A stretch of DNA of 64,000 bases from Pseudomonas sp. GM84 (GCF_000282535.1 NZ_AKJC01000078.1:1-64000), one strand, 5' to 3'. Numbered from the stretch's first letter, positions 24,905 to 33,651 are shown. The notes: generated by a model from the sequence alone, not told the origin. A program made the numbers and translations.

Positions 24905-26623
24905 ATGCTTCAGATTGCCACTGGCAAGCTCTTCAGTCTCCCCGTAGGGAGAGAAAATTTGTTACGCGGCATGTTTTATACCAACGCCAATCTAGCGCCT
25001 GAGGTTGTAGTAGAAACGGCAGCAGGAAAGCTGGTGCCATCTTCAATAAGTTCGATTCAGCCGACTGTAGTCGTCTATGAGATGCAGGAAAGGATAGAGG
25101 CACAGGAGGAGGGGCCAGGAGTACTCGTGTCCTGTGGCGCTGAACCCTACCTAAGCGATTTTGCAATTGTGGCTTCATTCGCGCTGAATTGCGTATGTTC
25201 ACCAGATATCGATCTCGCTCGGCGCCTGACCAGTGGGAAAAAGGGCCTAGCAACTCGTGCATCTCCGCATCAATTTGTTAGCCGCTTCTTCGAGCCAGAG
25301 CTTTGGTGTAAGCCTGAGGAAGTGGCTTTCTTTCAAGAGTTTGTTGGCCAGCTAATCGGTTTGCCGCGTCAGACCTATCGCGGTGTGATGAGAGCGATCC
25401 GGACGTACATAAACGGTATGCATCGGATCGCGGATGACCTGGAGTTGGCGTACACGCTGCTGGTGGCATCGGTAGAGTCGCTAGCGCAGGATTTTGATGG
25501 TCATGTAAGCGATTGGGCCTCTTACGACCAGCGCAAGCGGCAAGCGGTTGACGACGCTTTGACAGGTGCGGACAAAGCGTTGGGACAAAGGGTTCGGGAT
25601 GCGCTGATGAAAGTGGAGCATACGGCGTTGGCACGCCGCTTCCGCGAGTTCGCGATTGCTTATACACCTCCCGAATATTTTCGCGACGTAACGTTAGTCC
25701 CAGGCCAGGCGCTTTCTAGCACCGACATTGCCGAGGCCTTGTCCATGGCCTATCAGGCCCGCTCTAAATATGTACATCAGCTCATGCTACTACCTAGCGT
25801 AGTTGTGCTTGGTCATGGCTATGGTGAAACAGTGCTTCACGAACGCCAGGCTTATCTAACCCTCCAAGGGTTATCCCGATTGATGCGTAACGTGATTATT
25901 AAATTCGTAGCTAGTCAGCCATCCCTAGATCGAGAGCCATACCCTGGTTACTACTTGGAGAGGACCAACATCGTTCAACTGCGAATGGCCCCTCAGTATT
26001 GGGTGGGTAATGAGGAAGGAGACTTACTGGCTGCTGGGCGAAGCAAGCTTGAGGGCTTTTTAGAGCAATTGGTTTCTTGCCAGTTGGGTGAGGAGGGTGC
26101 GGTGCTTACAGACTTGCGCCCGGTCTTGAGTGCGGTAGCTCATGATGTGTTGGGCGCTAAGAGAGACCCGCGTTTACCGTACCTGGCGCTCTATACACTC
26201 TTTAACATGGTGGTCCCTGTGGAGCAGAAGGCGCCTGTATCTGAGAAGATGGAAAAGCTGATCCATCAAGACCTATCGCAGCCTTCACCGGAAGCTCTCC
26301 TAGTACACACGGTCGCAGGTAAGGCTCCTGTATGGACCTTGGAGGTACACGATCAAACCATCAAGACTTATTTCAAACGACGTGGCTCTCCTAGTGGAAT
26401 ACGTTTCCCACGATTTTATGAAGCAGCAATTTCACTGGATTTAGCAGAGCGGTACCGGATGGCGGACGATATGGTGAACTGCCGTCGGCTGGTAGCGCTC
26501 GCAGTGGAGAGTCACCCTGGGCATCAGCGCTTACTTGAGTTGGAAACCAGTATCGTCCCGGACACACCAATCCTTGGTGCTGATGTTCTGCTGCCTTGCT
26601 CGGAACCCGGCACCGCTGACTGA
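24905..26623 (+). CDS. Apea-like HEPN protein
   Basis: A 572-residue protein. In the middle (about 178-300) is an Apea-like HEPN domain: LELAYTLLVASVESLAQDFD opens it and YQARSKYVHQLMLL closes it, with the RNase-type R-x4-H motif at Arg286 and His291. HEPN domains with this motif usually cleave RNA and are common in toxins and phage-defence systems. N-terminal 170 and C-terminal 270 residues are not recognised. GGAGG precedes the ATG. It follows the HNH-like gene closely and the SIR2 gene more distantly; joint action is inferred from position. Confidence 0.7.
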   Translation: MLQIATGKLFSLPVGRENLLRGMFYTNANLAPEVVVETAAGKLVPSSISSIQPTVVVYEMQERIEAQEEGPGVLVSCGAEPYLSDFAIVASFALNCVCSPDIDLARRLTSGKKGLATRASPHQFVSRFFEPELWCKPEEVAFFQEFVGQLIGLPRQTYRGVMRAIRTYINGMHRIADDLELAYTLLVASVESLAQDFDGHVSDWASYDQRKRQAVDDALTGADKALGQRVRDALMKVEHTALARRFREFAIAYTPPEYFRDVTLVPGQALSSTDIAEALSMAYQARSKYVHQLMLLPSVVVLGHGYGETVLHERQAYLTLQGLSRLMRNVIIKFVASQPSLDREPYPGYYLERTNIVQLRMAPQYWVGNEEGDLLAAGRSKLEGFLEQLVSCQLGEEGAVLTDLRPVLSAVAHDVLGAKRDPRLPYLALYTLFNMVVPVEQKAPVSEKMEKLIHQDLSQPSPEALLVHTVAGKAPVWTLEVHDQTIKTYFKRRGSPSGIRFPRFYEAAISLDLAERYRMADDMVNCRRLVALAVESHPGHQRLLELETSIVPDTPILGADVLLPCSEPGTAD

Positions 26624-26670
26624 TCAAAGCCACAACGAGTCTATGGTCGAAAAGTTGCCATTGCCGATAC

Positions 26671-26755
26671 GGCTGCTTTTGGCCGATTGCTGCCCTTCGC
26701 GAGAGGCAGCTATGGGTCGAAAGCGGTCATTCGCGACCGACCGCTTTCGATCCCA
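26671..26755. repeat. Island intergenic repeat
   Basis: CTGCTTTTGGCCGATTGCTG, CTTCGCGAGAGGCAGCTATG, GGTCGAAAGCGGTCATTCGC and GACCGACCGCTTTCGA; inverted GGTCGAAAGCGGTC/GACCGCTTTCGA. Same family as 19563 and 23835. Confidence 0.6.
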
Positions 26756-26819
26756 AACCCCCGGCTGTTGTGAGGAATCTGAGCCTTTCATCGCATGTGA
26801 TTGAACGAGCTTACCTCCT

Positions 26820-27045
26820 CGGGTAACGTCGTAGCGGAGGACTGCAACCGCGCATTCGTCGTGACTGGGTACCAGCAAAGGCCCCCCGGCGTTTTTGGCA
26901 GCTGAGAAAGCTGGTTTCTCTGAAGTAGTGACGACAGGCCTAGCCTGTCGGATTCTGAACCCAAGGTCATTAGACTGGGAGCTAAAGGATCGCTGCGACT
27001 ACTCCTCGGACATATTGAAAAGGCACCCGTGGGTGCCTTTTTTTT
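26820..27045 (+). ncRNA. Candidate structured RNA region ending in a terminator
   Basis: No coding sense, but several compact hairpins in order: CAGCT-GAGAA-AGCTG, CGACAGGC-CTA-GCCTGTCG, and finally the terminator at 27018-27045. A transcript with no open reading frame ending in a perfect terminator could be a small RNA, or simply the 3' end of the HEPN transcript. No promoter was identified, so confidence is low. Confidence 0.3.
27018..27045 (+). terminator. Rho-independent terminator
   Basis: AAAAGGCACCC-GT-GGGTGCC followed by eight T. First strong terminator after the HNH-HEPN genes on the plus strand. Confidence 0.88.
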
Positions 27046-27386
27046 GCGCTCGTTGTTGCTGGGGCTGTCAGTACCAACCTAGGTAGAATCGACGCTGAGG
27101 TTGCAGATGACGATCCGCCGTTTTGGATGCATCAGCTTATTTGTGAGTGCGGTAGGCAATTCTCATTTTTTCTGTGAAATTTCTACTGATGAGCCACAGA
27201 AAAGATGCAACTTTAGCTGAAAACACTGGACCGCAGATGTCAGCTTTTTTGTGAGCCTACACCTCCCGGCAAGGCTAGGGTCAAGGTTATGGGTTTAGGT
27301 TACCCAGACAGAAGGCAAGGCAGACAAGACCCGCGTGCTTCATATCGGCGATCGCTCTCAACACATTGATCCCCTCAGGCAACAAA

Positions 27387-27418
27387 AAGGCCTCCGCACC
27401 TTTGGCCACGGAGGCCTC
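27387..27418 (-). terminator. Hairpin after the 77-aa gene
   Basis: AGGCCTCCG and CGGAGGCCT form a 9-bp stem; on the minus strand it is followed by a short T run (from AACAAAAAGG on the plus strand), as for a terminator of the gene at 27446-27679. Confidence 0.65.
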
Positions 27419-27445
27419 GCTTCCACATTGGGGACAGGCCCAAGC

Positions 27446-27679
27446 CTACTCGGCTTCCTGAAGTACCAGCTCAAACTGAGTCAGCTCGCCAGGCGGGTCA
27501 TTTCGGGTCAGGGTCAGGCCTTCACGCTTACCCCGCGGCTTACCGTTGTAGTGAAACACCTCTCCCTCCATGTAGCCGACTTCCCAGGTCCCTTCGAAGT
27601 AGCGGCCCTTTCGCAGCTCCCCTACCCTCGCCCCCTGATAATTCACATCGTAGTTAGCCTGCGGATCGTAGTGAGTCAC
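27446..27679 (-). CDS. Small hypothetical protein (77 aa)
   Basis: A 77-residue protein of unknown family. It has a repeated GxxYxxG-like texture with aromatic residues (NYQGARVGELRKGRYFEG, GTWEVGYMEGEVFHYNG), suggesting a small beta-sheet domain similar to MORN-type strands. AAGGAG lies upstream of its ATG at 27679, and a terminator hairpin follows. Transcribed against its neighbours. Confidence 0.6.
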   Translation of the reverse strand: MTHYDPQANYDVNYQGARVGELRKGRYFEGTWEVGYMEGEVFHYNGKPRGKREGLTLTRNDPPGELTQFELVLQEAE

Positions 27680-27984
27680 GGGTACTGCTCCTTAATGTAT
27701 TGGCATGGCGAGTGTAGCCGGGCTCGGGGCTTACCCTGAAGAAAGGGGCTGGTGTCGGAACTCTCTAGGTACGGATCAGATCGATCAACTCTGCATTCAG
27801 TGCTCACACCATCCCCCAGGCGGACATGGTGACCCAGCTAAACGGCTCAGGCGCCGGGCCCCTACCCTTATGAAGACCGGACGCAATGCTCTGAAAAATA
27901 GCCACTCGACGGGCGATCAGCCGGTGATGCAAGATCCTAGCGCGAGTGTTCAGTCACAGTGGATTGTGGATTTGGGGAGGCATA
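27680..27984. other. Intergenic stretch before the HEPN-like 204-aa gene
   Basis: About 305 nt between divergent genes. I see nothing beyond the likely promoters of both. Confidence 0.45.
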
Positions 27985-28599
27985 TTGAATACGAAGCTCA
28001 TTGCAACAGGAGCGGTACAGGACCTGGAAGAATTGCTTTATCACTTTCCGTTGGCGAGTGTGATTAGAGAGCAAGTCAGCTTGGCGGAACGGGCTCAGGA
28101 GGAACATTCGGACCACCTACGGAGAATCGGTGATCCAGGTCGGCGCTTCTGGGACACTCCCGCAGAGCTGCTGTATGACGAGGTAGGGATTCACCTTGGA
28201 GCGATGTTCGTTCTACTACAAGCGGGCATCACTGAGACCATTTCTATTGTAAACCGCATCTACATTTTAGACGGCAACGCAAAAAACAAAACGCCCATTC
28301 TTCGTCTAGAAGCAACAACGAGCGCTTCGGGGCTCAGCTATCAGGAAATCGCTAACGCAGCCGCGAACTATTTCAAGCACCGCCATGAGTGGCCCCAGAA
28401 TTGGGCGGACGCAAAATCACTCTCGAAAAAAACCATAGAACTGGTTTCGAGAATAGGGATGTCTGCTAGCAATGACCTCGCTGACAACCTGTACTACGCA
28501 TTAGGTGCGATCACCGACCGAGCAAATGCGAAGGCATTGCCAACCCTTGTAGTCGAAGATTGGCGACTGAAGCTTGCCGCTCGACTGCGCGGTGACTAA
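27985..28599 (+). CDS. Hypothetical protein with HEPN-like helices (204 aa)
   Basis: A 204-residue, mainly helical protein. The segment EIANAAANYFKHRHEWPQNW resembles the conserved YFKHRxEW region of uncharacterised HEPN-like proteins (Cthe_2314 type); the usual catalytic R-x4-H is not certain. TTG 27985 is preferred as start because GGGGAGG ends 4 nt upstream; GTG 27946 would add 13 residues without a good site. It lies 143 nt before the OLD-type gene in the same direction and may belong to the same locus. Confidence 0.5.
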   Translation: MNTKLIATGAVQDLEELLYHFPLASVIREQVSLAERAQEEHSDHLRRIGDPGRRFWDTPAELLYDEVGIHLGAMFVLLQAGITETISIVNRIYILDGNAKNKTPILRLEATTSASGLSYQEIANAAANYFKHRHEWPQNWADAKSLSKKTIELVSRIGMSASNDLADNLYYALGAITDRANAKALPTLVVEDWRLKLAARLRGD

Positions 28600-28742
28600 C
28601 TAAGCTCAGCACCTTAGGGAAGGTTAGGCGTCGTCGCTCGAAATGAATCAAGGCCTTTTGCCAGCACACGGTTTGAGGTAGCCTCGGTGATTGCCAACCG
28701 ATGGGTAGATGGCAAGGCCAACAGAATGATTAAGGAAGAAGT

Positions 28743-30752
28743 ATGCGGCTAATTAAAGCAAGGGTGCAAAATTATCGCAGCATCATCGATACGGGAGAGT
28801 TCGAGGTTGAGAACCTTAAAACCATTCTGGTTGGCCCGAATGAAGCGGGCAAGACCGCTATACTGCAAGCCCTGCAACAGTTAAACCCTCCAGCGAAAGC
28901 ACCAAAATTTAACGTACTACGCGACTACCCTCGCTCTAAGTACCATAAAATTTCGCGCAAGGAAGTTGATGCCGAAAACGTGGAAGTCGTTAGAGGTACA
29001 TTTTCACTTAGCGATGAAGAAATATCTAATGCACCTGATCGCCTAAAGGGAAAAGAGCTAAAATATATCTTTTATCGCAAAATGAACAACGGGGGGGGTG
29101 CACTGGATCGAAGGCGTAGCACACCCTAACTATCTAAGCGTGAAAAAAGATCTCATGCGGATGGTGGCTCACCTCGACAGAGAGATCCCAGAAGGCCAGC
29201 CAAAGGCCAGTTCAGATAGCTTGGCGAAAATAACTGGAGACTCCGCTGACTCAAAGAGCCTGTACGAACTCGCACCTGCGCTTATAACGTGGTTAGACAC
29301 AGTCTATACCAAGGTTGATGAAAAAAACGCAGATGAAGAAAGCCGCTGGCAGCGCTTGAAGGACGAGTGTGACTACGCACTCCAATACGCAAAATTCATG
29401 GAATATCTGGATGCGAATAAGCCTACATTTGTACTGTACAGTAATTATTTTCGAGTAAAACCGCTTCTCCATCTTGCTAATTTGGCGGAGAGAATCAGAA
29501 CCAACGTCCTTCAAGATGATGCTTACGATTACGGTAACATTTGCTTATTGAATCTTCTTGGCTTCTCGGCCAAAGAGCTCTCTGACCTAGGCCGAGCAGA
29601 AGAGCCAGCGAGCAATACCACTGAGCTTGACAAATATCGTGAAAAGCTAGACCGACGAGCTTATCAATTGAACTCGGCGAGCGTTGAACTTACCCAACAG
29701 ATTGTCAAAGTCTGGAATCCGAGTAAAAATGAGCAAGAGGTCAGCAAGCTCAGGATCAGCGCAGACGGTCAATATCTAAAAGTTGTCGTAGAGGACAGTA
29801 TCGGGGTCGAAGTAGAGTTAGATCAAAGGTCAGAGGGTTTCCAATGGCTAGTGTCCTTCTTCATCGTGTTCTTTTCTGAGGCGAAGGGAAAGCATGCGAA
29901 CACAGTTCTTCTTTTGGACGAGCCAGGTGTAAGCCTCCATGCGTTGAAACAACGAGAATTCCGCAGGACGATTTCTCAGTTAGCTGAAGACAACCAAACT
30001 ATCTATTCGACACACTCACCTTTCATGGTGGGGCCAGACGAACTAGACATCGTTAGAGTTGTCGAATTAGCAGACCGTGCCACCGGCACCAAAGTGCACA
30101 CTACGTTATCCTCTACCGATCCCGCAGCGATTCTGCCGTTGCAGGAGGCTCTCGGTTACGACTTGGCACAGAGCCTTTTTTCCAGTCAACGCAACCTTAT
30201 TCTAGAGGGGTTAACGGTTACTGGTATATCGAGGCGATTTCAGGGCTACTGAAAGATGGTAACAAAGTTGCCCTCCACGACAAAGTAGCAATGGTTCCAG
30301 CCAATACAGCCAGCAAGGTTGTGTACTTTGCCACAATCTTGGTCGCTCAAAATCTGAAAGTAGCAGCGCTGCTCGACTCCGACAACGCAGGGGACCAGGC
30401 AGCTAAGCAGGAGGTTTTGGTCCATCGTCTGGGAGCGAAAAAGATCCTTCGGACTACCGACTTCACCAACCCCACCATTGCCCGGGCAGAAATCGAAGAC
30501 CTCGTTCGAGCCACATTGATCAACGTTGCAAAAACAGAGCTTCAGTGGGATATCGAAGCTGAGGCGACCGCAGCATCTGACCGTCCGATTGTGGACATTT
30601 TTACGAAAAAGTATGGTAATGCTTTCTCTAAATATAAATTATCCAAAGCATTCTTGCGCTGGGCGAGGGACCACAGCGTTGATGACCTCAGCGCAGACGA
30701 AATTGCCAATTGCTCTAACCTCATCACCGCGATTAACAACGCCTTAAAGTGA
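28743..30752 (+). pseudogene. OLD-family ATPase/TOPRIM nuclease gene with two frameshifts
   Basis: Read together, three segments give a 669-residue OLD-family protein. The first has the Walker A loop VGPNEAGKTAIL (about residues 30-41); the second the ABC-type Walker B LLLDEPGVSLHA and H-loop YSTHSPFMV; the third the TOPRIM acidic motif ALLDSDNAGDQ. Break 1 is an 8-G run at 29091-29098: seven G would join the frames as NNGG-VHWIEG. Break 2 is near 30216, where one missing base turns the expected LILEGLTDYWYIEAI into another frame. The two errors cancel, so the first and last segments share a frame. Known OLD proteins (P2 Old, Gabija GajA) are phage-defence nucleases. No GajB helicase gene follows. 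Decay, phase variation at G8 or sequencing error are all possible. Confidence 0.85.
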
Positions 30753-31222
30753 GAGATCCATTGCGCTCCGGCGGCCGAGCCGCTCGGAGCTCAGGAGCAA
30801 GCCTCAGCGCTTTAAAGTGACGCTAATGGCGTACAGGAATGGGCAACCGAATGCTATCAGCCCCTGGTGCTCAGGCAGAATGACCGGTTTCACCGGCCTT
30901 GGTGTTAACCACTTTTTTTAACTGTAAACCACGGTGGTTTACAGTTAAAAAAAGTGGTTAACAAGCTCCCTACGCTGTCGTAGCAGCTTGATCCGGCCTC
31001 CTTGAAAACATGGAAGTAGAGAAGCACGCTTGGCGGGGGAGGTCAGGATCGATCGGTGACTGGCCGCCACAAGAACAGCGTTTCACCGCCCTCCTCTGTC
31101 CAGGTGAGGAAAGCCGAGGTGCAACAAATGGTGATGAAACATCAGATCGAGCAAAGAACCAATGAAATGGCTCTGTCTCAGGTATTAGGCAAAGCCGCAA
31201 CACGTTGCTTGACACCATAACC
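30753..31222. other. Non-coding right end of the island
   Basis: About 470 nt without a supported gene, with the 61-nt palindrome in its centre, as expected for the short gene-free 3' end of GInts. The last bases before radC read GCTTGACACCATAACC. Confidence 0.65.
30903..30963. repeat. Perfect 61-nt palindrome at the island right end
   Basis: Two 30-nt arms (30903-30932 and 30934-30963) pair without a mismatch around a single G at 30933. The arms contain GTTAACCAC, a 7-T run and AACTGTAAACCAC. Internal inverted halves GTGGTTTACAG and GTGGTTAAC are also similar to each other. It could be a protein-binding site for the recombinase complex, a transcription insulator, or a single-strand hairpin. 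Confidence 0.9.
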
Positions 31223-31738
31223 CGTCAGAATCAGGGCCGCCGCGTTATGCATCAACGCACGGCGCACCACTTCGCGCGGGTAGATGCTGGCCCGGTCGAT
31301 CGTCCCCCTGAACAGGATTTCGAAAGCCAGCGGTCGGTGCTTGCTGTCCAGAAACAGGCAGCCGAACACTTCGCTGGCCTCGTGGCGCAGCATGGCCTTG
31401 AGATAACGCCGCACCGCCGCCGGGCTTTCCAGAGCCGCGGTGCGCTCGATGCCCTCATCCAGGTAACGCCGGCCGATCTCCAGCAATGCCTGCAGCTGGG
31501 CGTACTTCACCGGCCCCAAGCCAGGCTCGCGCAGAACGGCTTCACGATCCGCCTCCAGAAACTGCCTGAGGCCACCAAAACGCACCAGTAACCCACGCGC
31601 CAGGTCCAGCACGTTGCGGCCGGCAACCCCCGAGCCCAGCAACACGGCTACCAGCTCGGCATCCGACAACACAGCCGCCCCGCGCAGCAGCAACTTCTCC
31701 CGCGGCCGCTCATCCGCCGGCCATTCCCTGATATTCAT
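31178..31738 (-). pseudogene. radC: radC 5' fragment (codons 1-172) with an island-encoded tail
   Basis: radC codons 1-172 occupy 31223-31738 and include the N-terminal UPF0758 helix-hairpin-helix part ([34 protein letters not shown]) and the start of the JAMM domain up to NAAALILT. The frame then runs into the island for about 14 residues ([14 protein letters not shown]) and stops at 31178. All metal-binding residues (HxH and the later D) are lost, so RadC activity should be gone. It still has its own start and upstream region and may be expressed. RadC is non-essential in bacteria that were tested. Confidence 0.93.
31208..31228. other. Right junction (attR region) of the island
   Basis: Island sequence ends CTTGACACCATAACC and radC resumes with CGTCAG (Thr and Leu codons on the minus strand). 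ACCATAA at 31214-31220 is the inverse of TTATGGT at the left end. Confidence 0.6.
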
Positions 31739-31867
31739 CCTTGCTCCTTTGCCCCCACTACGGCACGTTTCGGCCCTGTGTTAATCTATTTCGCCTCGTA
31801 CATGCGACGTTCTGCCGCAGGCAGTATTTTTCGTCGCCGCCCGCTCTCACTGGAAAAAGGCAAGCCT

Positions 31868-33079
31868 ATGCAGCGGCTGTATCGCAAGCGCATCGTTCTC
31901 GGCGTAGGGGGTGGCATTGCCGCCTACAAGAGTGCCGAGCTGATTCGCCGACTCCTGGAGCACGGCGCGCAGGTGCGCGTCGTAATGACCCGTGGTGGTG
32001 CTGAGTTCATCACCCCGCTGACCCTGCAGGCGCTGTCCGGACACCCGGTGCACATGGATCTGCTCGACCCCGCCGCCGAAGCGGCCATGGGTCATATCGA
32101 ACTGGCCAAGTGGGCCGACCTGGTACTCATCGCCCCCGCCACCGCCGACCTCATGGCGCGCATGGCCCAAGGCATGGCCGACGACCTGCTGACCACCCTG
32201 GTGCTGGCCACCGATGCCACCGTGGCCGTGGCGCCCGCCATGAACCAGGCCATGTGGCGCGACCCTGCTACCCAGGCCAACCTCGAACTGCTCAAGAGCC
32301 GTGGCATCCAGGTATTCGGCCCGGCCTCCGGCAGCCAGGCCTGTGGCGACGTGGGCCTGGGCCGCATGCTCGAAGCCACCGACCTGGCCTGGTGTGCCGC
32401 CGAAAGCTTCCAGCGCCAGGCGCTGACCGGCAAGCATGTGCTGATTACCGCCGGCCCGACCCAGGAAAACATCGACCCGGTGCGCTACATCACCAATCAT
32501 AGCTCCGGGAAGATGGGCTTCGCCCTGGCCGAAGCGGCCGCCGAAGCCGGGGCTCGGGTGACCCTCGTCACTGGCCCTGTGCACCTGCCGACACCCGACC
32601 GGGTCACGCGGATCGACGTGGTCAGCGCGCGGGACATGCTCGCAGCCTGTGAAGCCGCCATGCCGTGTGACCTGTTCATCGCCTCGGCAGCGGTCGCGGA
32701 CTACCGCCCAGAGGTCGTCGCCACGCAAAAGCTGAAGAAGGATCCTACGACCGGCGACGGCATGCTGCTGCAGATGGTGCGCAATCCCGATATCCTTGCC
32801 ACCCTCGCTGGCCGCGACGACCGCCCGTTCAGCGTCGGCTTCGCCGCCGAGACCGAACACTTGCTCGATTACGCCACACGCAAGCTCAAGGACAAGAACC
32901 TCGACCTGATCGTCGCCAATGATGTGGCCAACCCCAGCATCGGCTTCAACAGTGAGGAGAATGCCCTGACCGTGATCGACCGCCAGCAGCACCAGACCCT
33001 CTTCGCGCAGACCAGCAAGGGCAAGATCGCCCGGCAACTGGTCGCCTTCATCGCCGAACGGCTCAATCAGGTTCAATAA
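31868..33079 (+). CDS. coaBC: Bifunctional phosphopantothenoylcysteine synthetase/decarboxylase
   Basis: A 403-residue two-domain enzyme of coenzyme A synthesis. The N-terminal flavoprotein CoaC (about 1-190, [19 protein letters not shown], with [13 protein letters not shown]) decarboxylates phosphopantothenoylcysteine. The C-terminal CoaB domain ([32 protein letters not shown]) joins 4'-phosphopantothenate to cysteine using [13 protein letters not shown] carries the linker cysteine. ATG 31868 gives the family's usual length; the extended frame upstream does not. It is followed by dut after 5 nt, forming coaBC-dut, which is divergent from radC. Confidence 0.97.
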   Translation: MQRLYRKRIVLGVGGGIAAYKSAELIRRLLEHGAQVRVVMTRGGAEFITPLTLQALSGHPVHMDLLDPAAEAAMGHIELAKWADLVLIAPATADLMARMAQGMADDLLTTLVLATDATVAVAPAMNQAMWRDPATQANLELLKSRGIQVFGPASGSQACGDVGLGRMLEATDLAWCAAESFQRQALTGKHVLITAGPTQENIDPVRYITNHSSGKMGFALAEAAAEAGARVTLVTGPVHLPTPDRVTRIDVVSARDMLAACEAAMPCDLFIASAAVADYRPEVVATQKLKKDPTTGDGMLLQMVRNPDILATLAGRDDRPFSVGFAAETEHLLDYATRKLKDKNLDLIVANDVANPSIGFNSEENALTVIDRQQHQTLFAQTSKGKIARQLVAFIAERLNQVQ

Positions 33080-33084
33080 GTTAC

Positions 33085-33540
33085 ATGCACGCTCTTCAAG
33101 CCAAGATCCTCGACCCACGCCTGGGCACCGAATTCCCCCTGCCACAGTACGCCACCCCCGGCTCCGCCGGCCTGGACCTGCGCGCCCTGCTCAAGGAGGA
33201 CACCGTCCTCGAGCCAGGCCAGACCCTGCTGATCCCCACCGGCCTGTCGATCTACATCGGCGACCCGGGCCTTGCGGCGATGATCCTGCCGCGCTCTGGC
33301 CTGGGCCATAAGCACGGCATCGTGCTGGGCAACCTGGTCGGCCTGATCGACTCGGACTACCAGGGTGAGCTGATGGTGTCGTGCTGGAACCGCGGCAACA
33401 CGCCGTTCACCATCGCCGTCGGCGAGCGCATCGCACAGCTTGTTCTCGTGCCTGTGGTACAAGCGCATTTCGACATCGTCGAGCAATTCGACGAGAGCCA
33501 GCGCGGCACTGGCGGCTTCGGCCATTCCGGCAGCCACTGA
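33085..33540 (+). CDS. dut: dUTP diphosphatase
   Basis: A 151-residue trimeric dUTPase that hydrolyses dUTP to dUMP and PPi, keeping uracil out of DNA and supplying dTMP synthesis. The five family motifs are visible: [39 protein letters not shown] and [10 protein letters not shown] at the flexible C-terminus. It begins 5 nt after coaBC. Confidence 0.98.
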   Translation: MHALQAKILDPRLGTEFPLPQYATPGSAGLDLRALLKEDTVLEPGQTLLIPTGLSIYIGDPGLAAMILPRSGLGHKHGIVLGNLVGLIDSDYQGELMVSCWNRGNTPFTIAVGERIAQLVLVPVVQAHFDIVEQFDESQRGTGGFGHSGSH

Positions 33541-33651
33541 GCCCATCTCACGGACGTTCAGGCCAAGGATGGCGAACTCTCTGACGAAACCACCGTCCAA
33601 GCGTTCAGTTTGCGCCAGCCCAGAAAGCCTTTGATGATGGAGTTTCCAGAG

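Larger units (their letters stand above)
26624..27445. other. Long intergenic region after the HEPN gene
   Basis: About 820 nt. It holds an island repeat (26671-26755), a stretch with several small hairpins ending in a strong terminator (26820-27045), an AT-richer part (27110-27260) with no supported gene, and a hairpin at 27387-27418 that ends the next minus-strand gene. Confidence 0.5.
6198..31222 (+). mobile_element. GInt-type genomic island (ginABCD + cargo) inserted in radC
   Basis: Seen: a 25.0-kb block splits radC without loss of radC codons; its left end carries three tyrosine recombinase genes and a small HTH/coiled-coil gene in an overlapping operon reading inward; the middle holds accessory genes; the right end is about 470 nt without genes and contains a 61-nt palindrome. 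Known: GInt islands are defined by a four-gene ginABCD operon, variable cargo and a short AT-rich 3' end, and integrate site-specifically. Inferred: this is a GInt. Host REP elements are absent inside, and the recombinase genes are clearly more AT-rich than the flanks. Exact end bases are uncertain by a few nucleotides. Confidence 0.9.

Noticed and set aside
26820-27045. Retron msr-msd RNA
   Set aside because: Hairpins and a terminator are present, but there is no reverse transcriptase gene in the window.
27105-27218. Short plus-strand ORF beginning MTIRRFGCIS
   Set aside because: Thirty-seven codons, no ribosome-binding site, and a competing frame on the same stretch; no support for translation.
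28743-30752. Gabija (GajA-GajB) system
   Set aside because: The OLD-type ATPase/TOPRIM gene fits GajA loosely, but no UvrD-like GajB helicase gene follows; the next sequence is the non-coding island end.
6190-31228. Flanking direct repeats of the island
   Set aside because: Only a weak partial match (GTTG followed by AC a few bases later) could be found between the two junctions. GInts are known to make imperfect repeats, but I cannot define them here.
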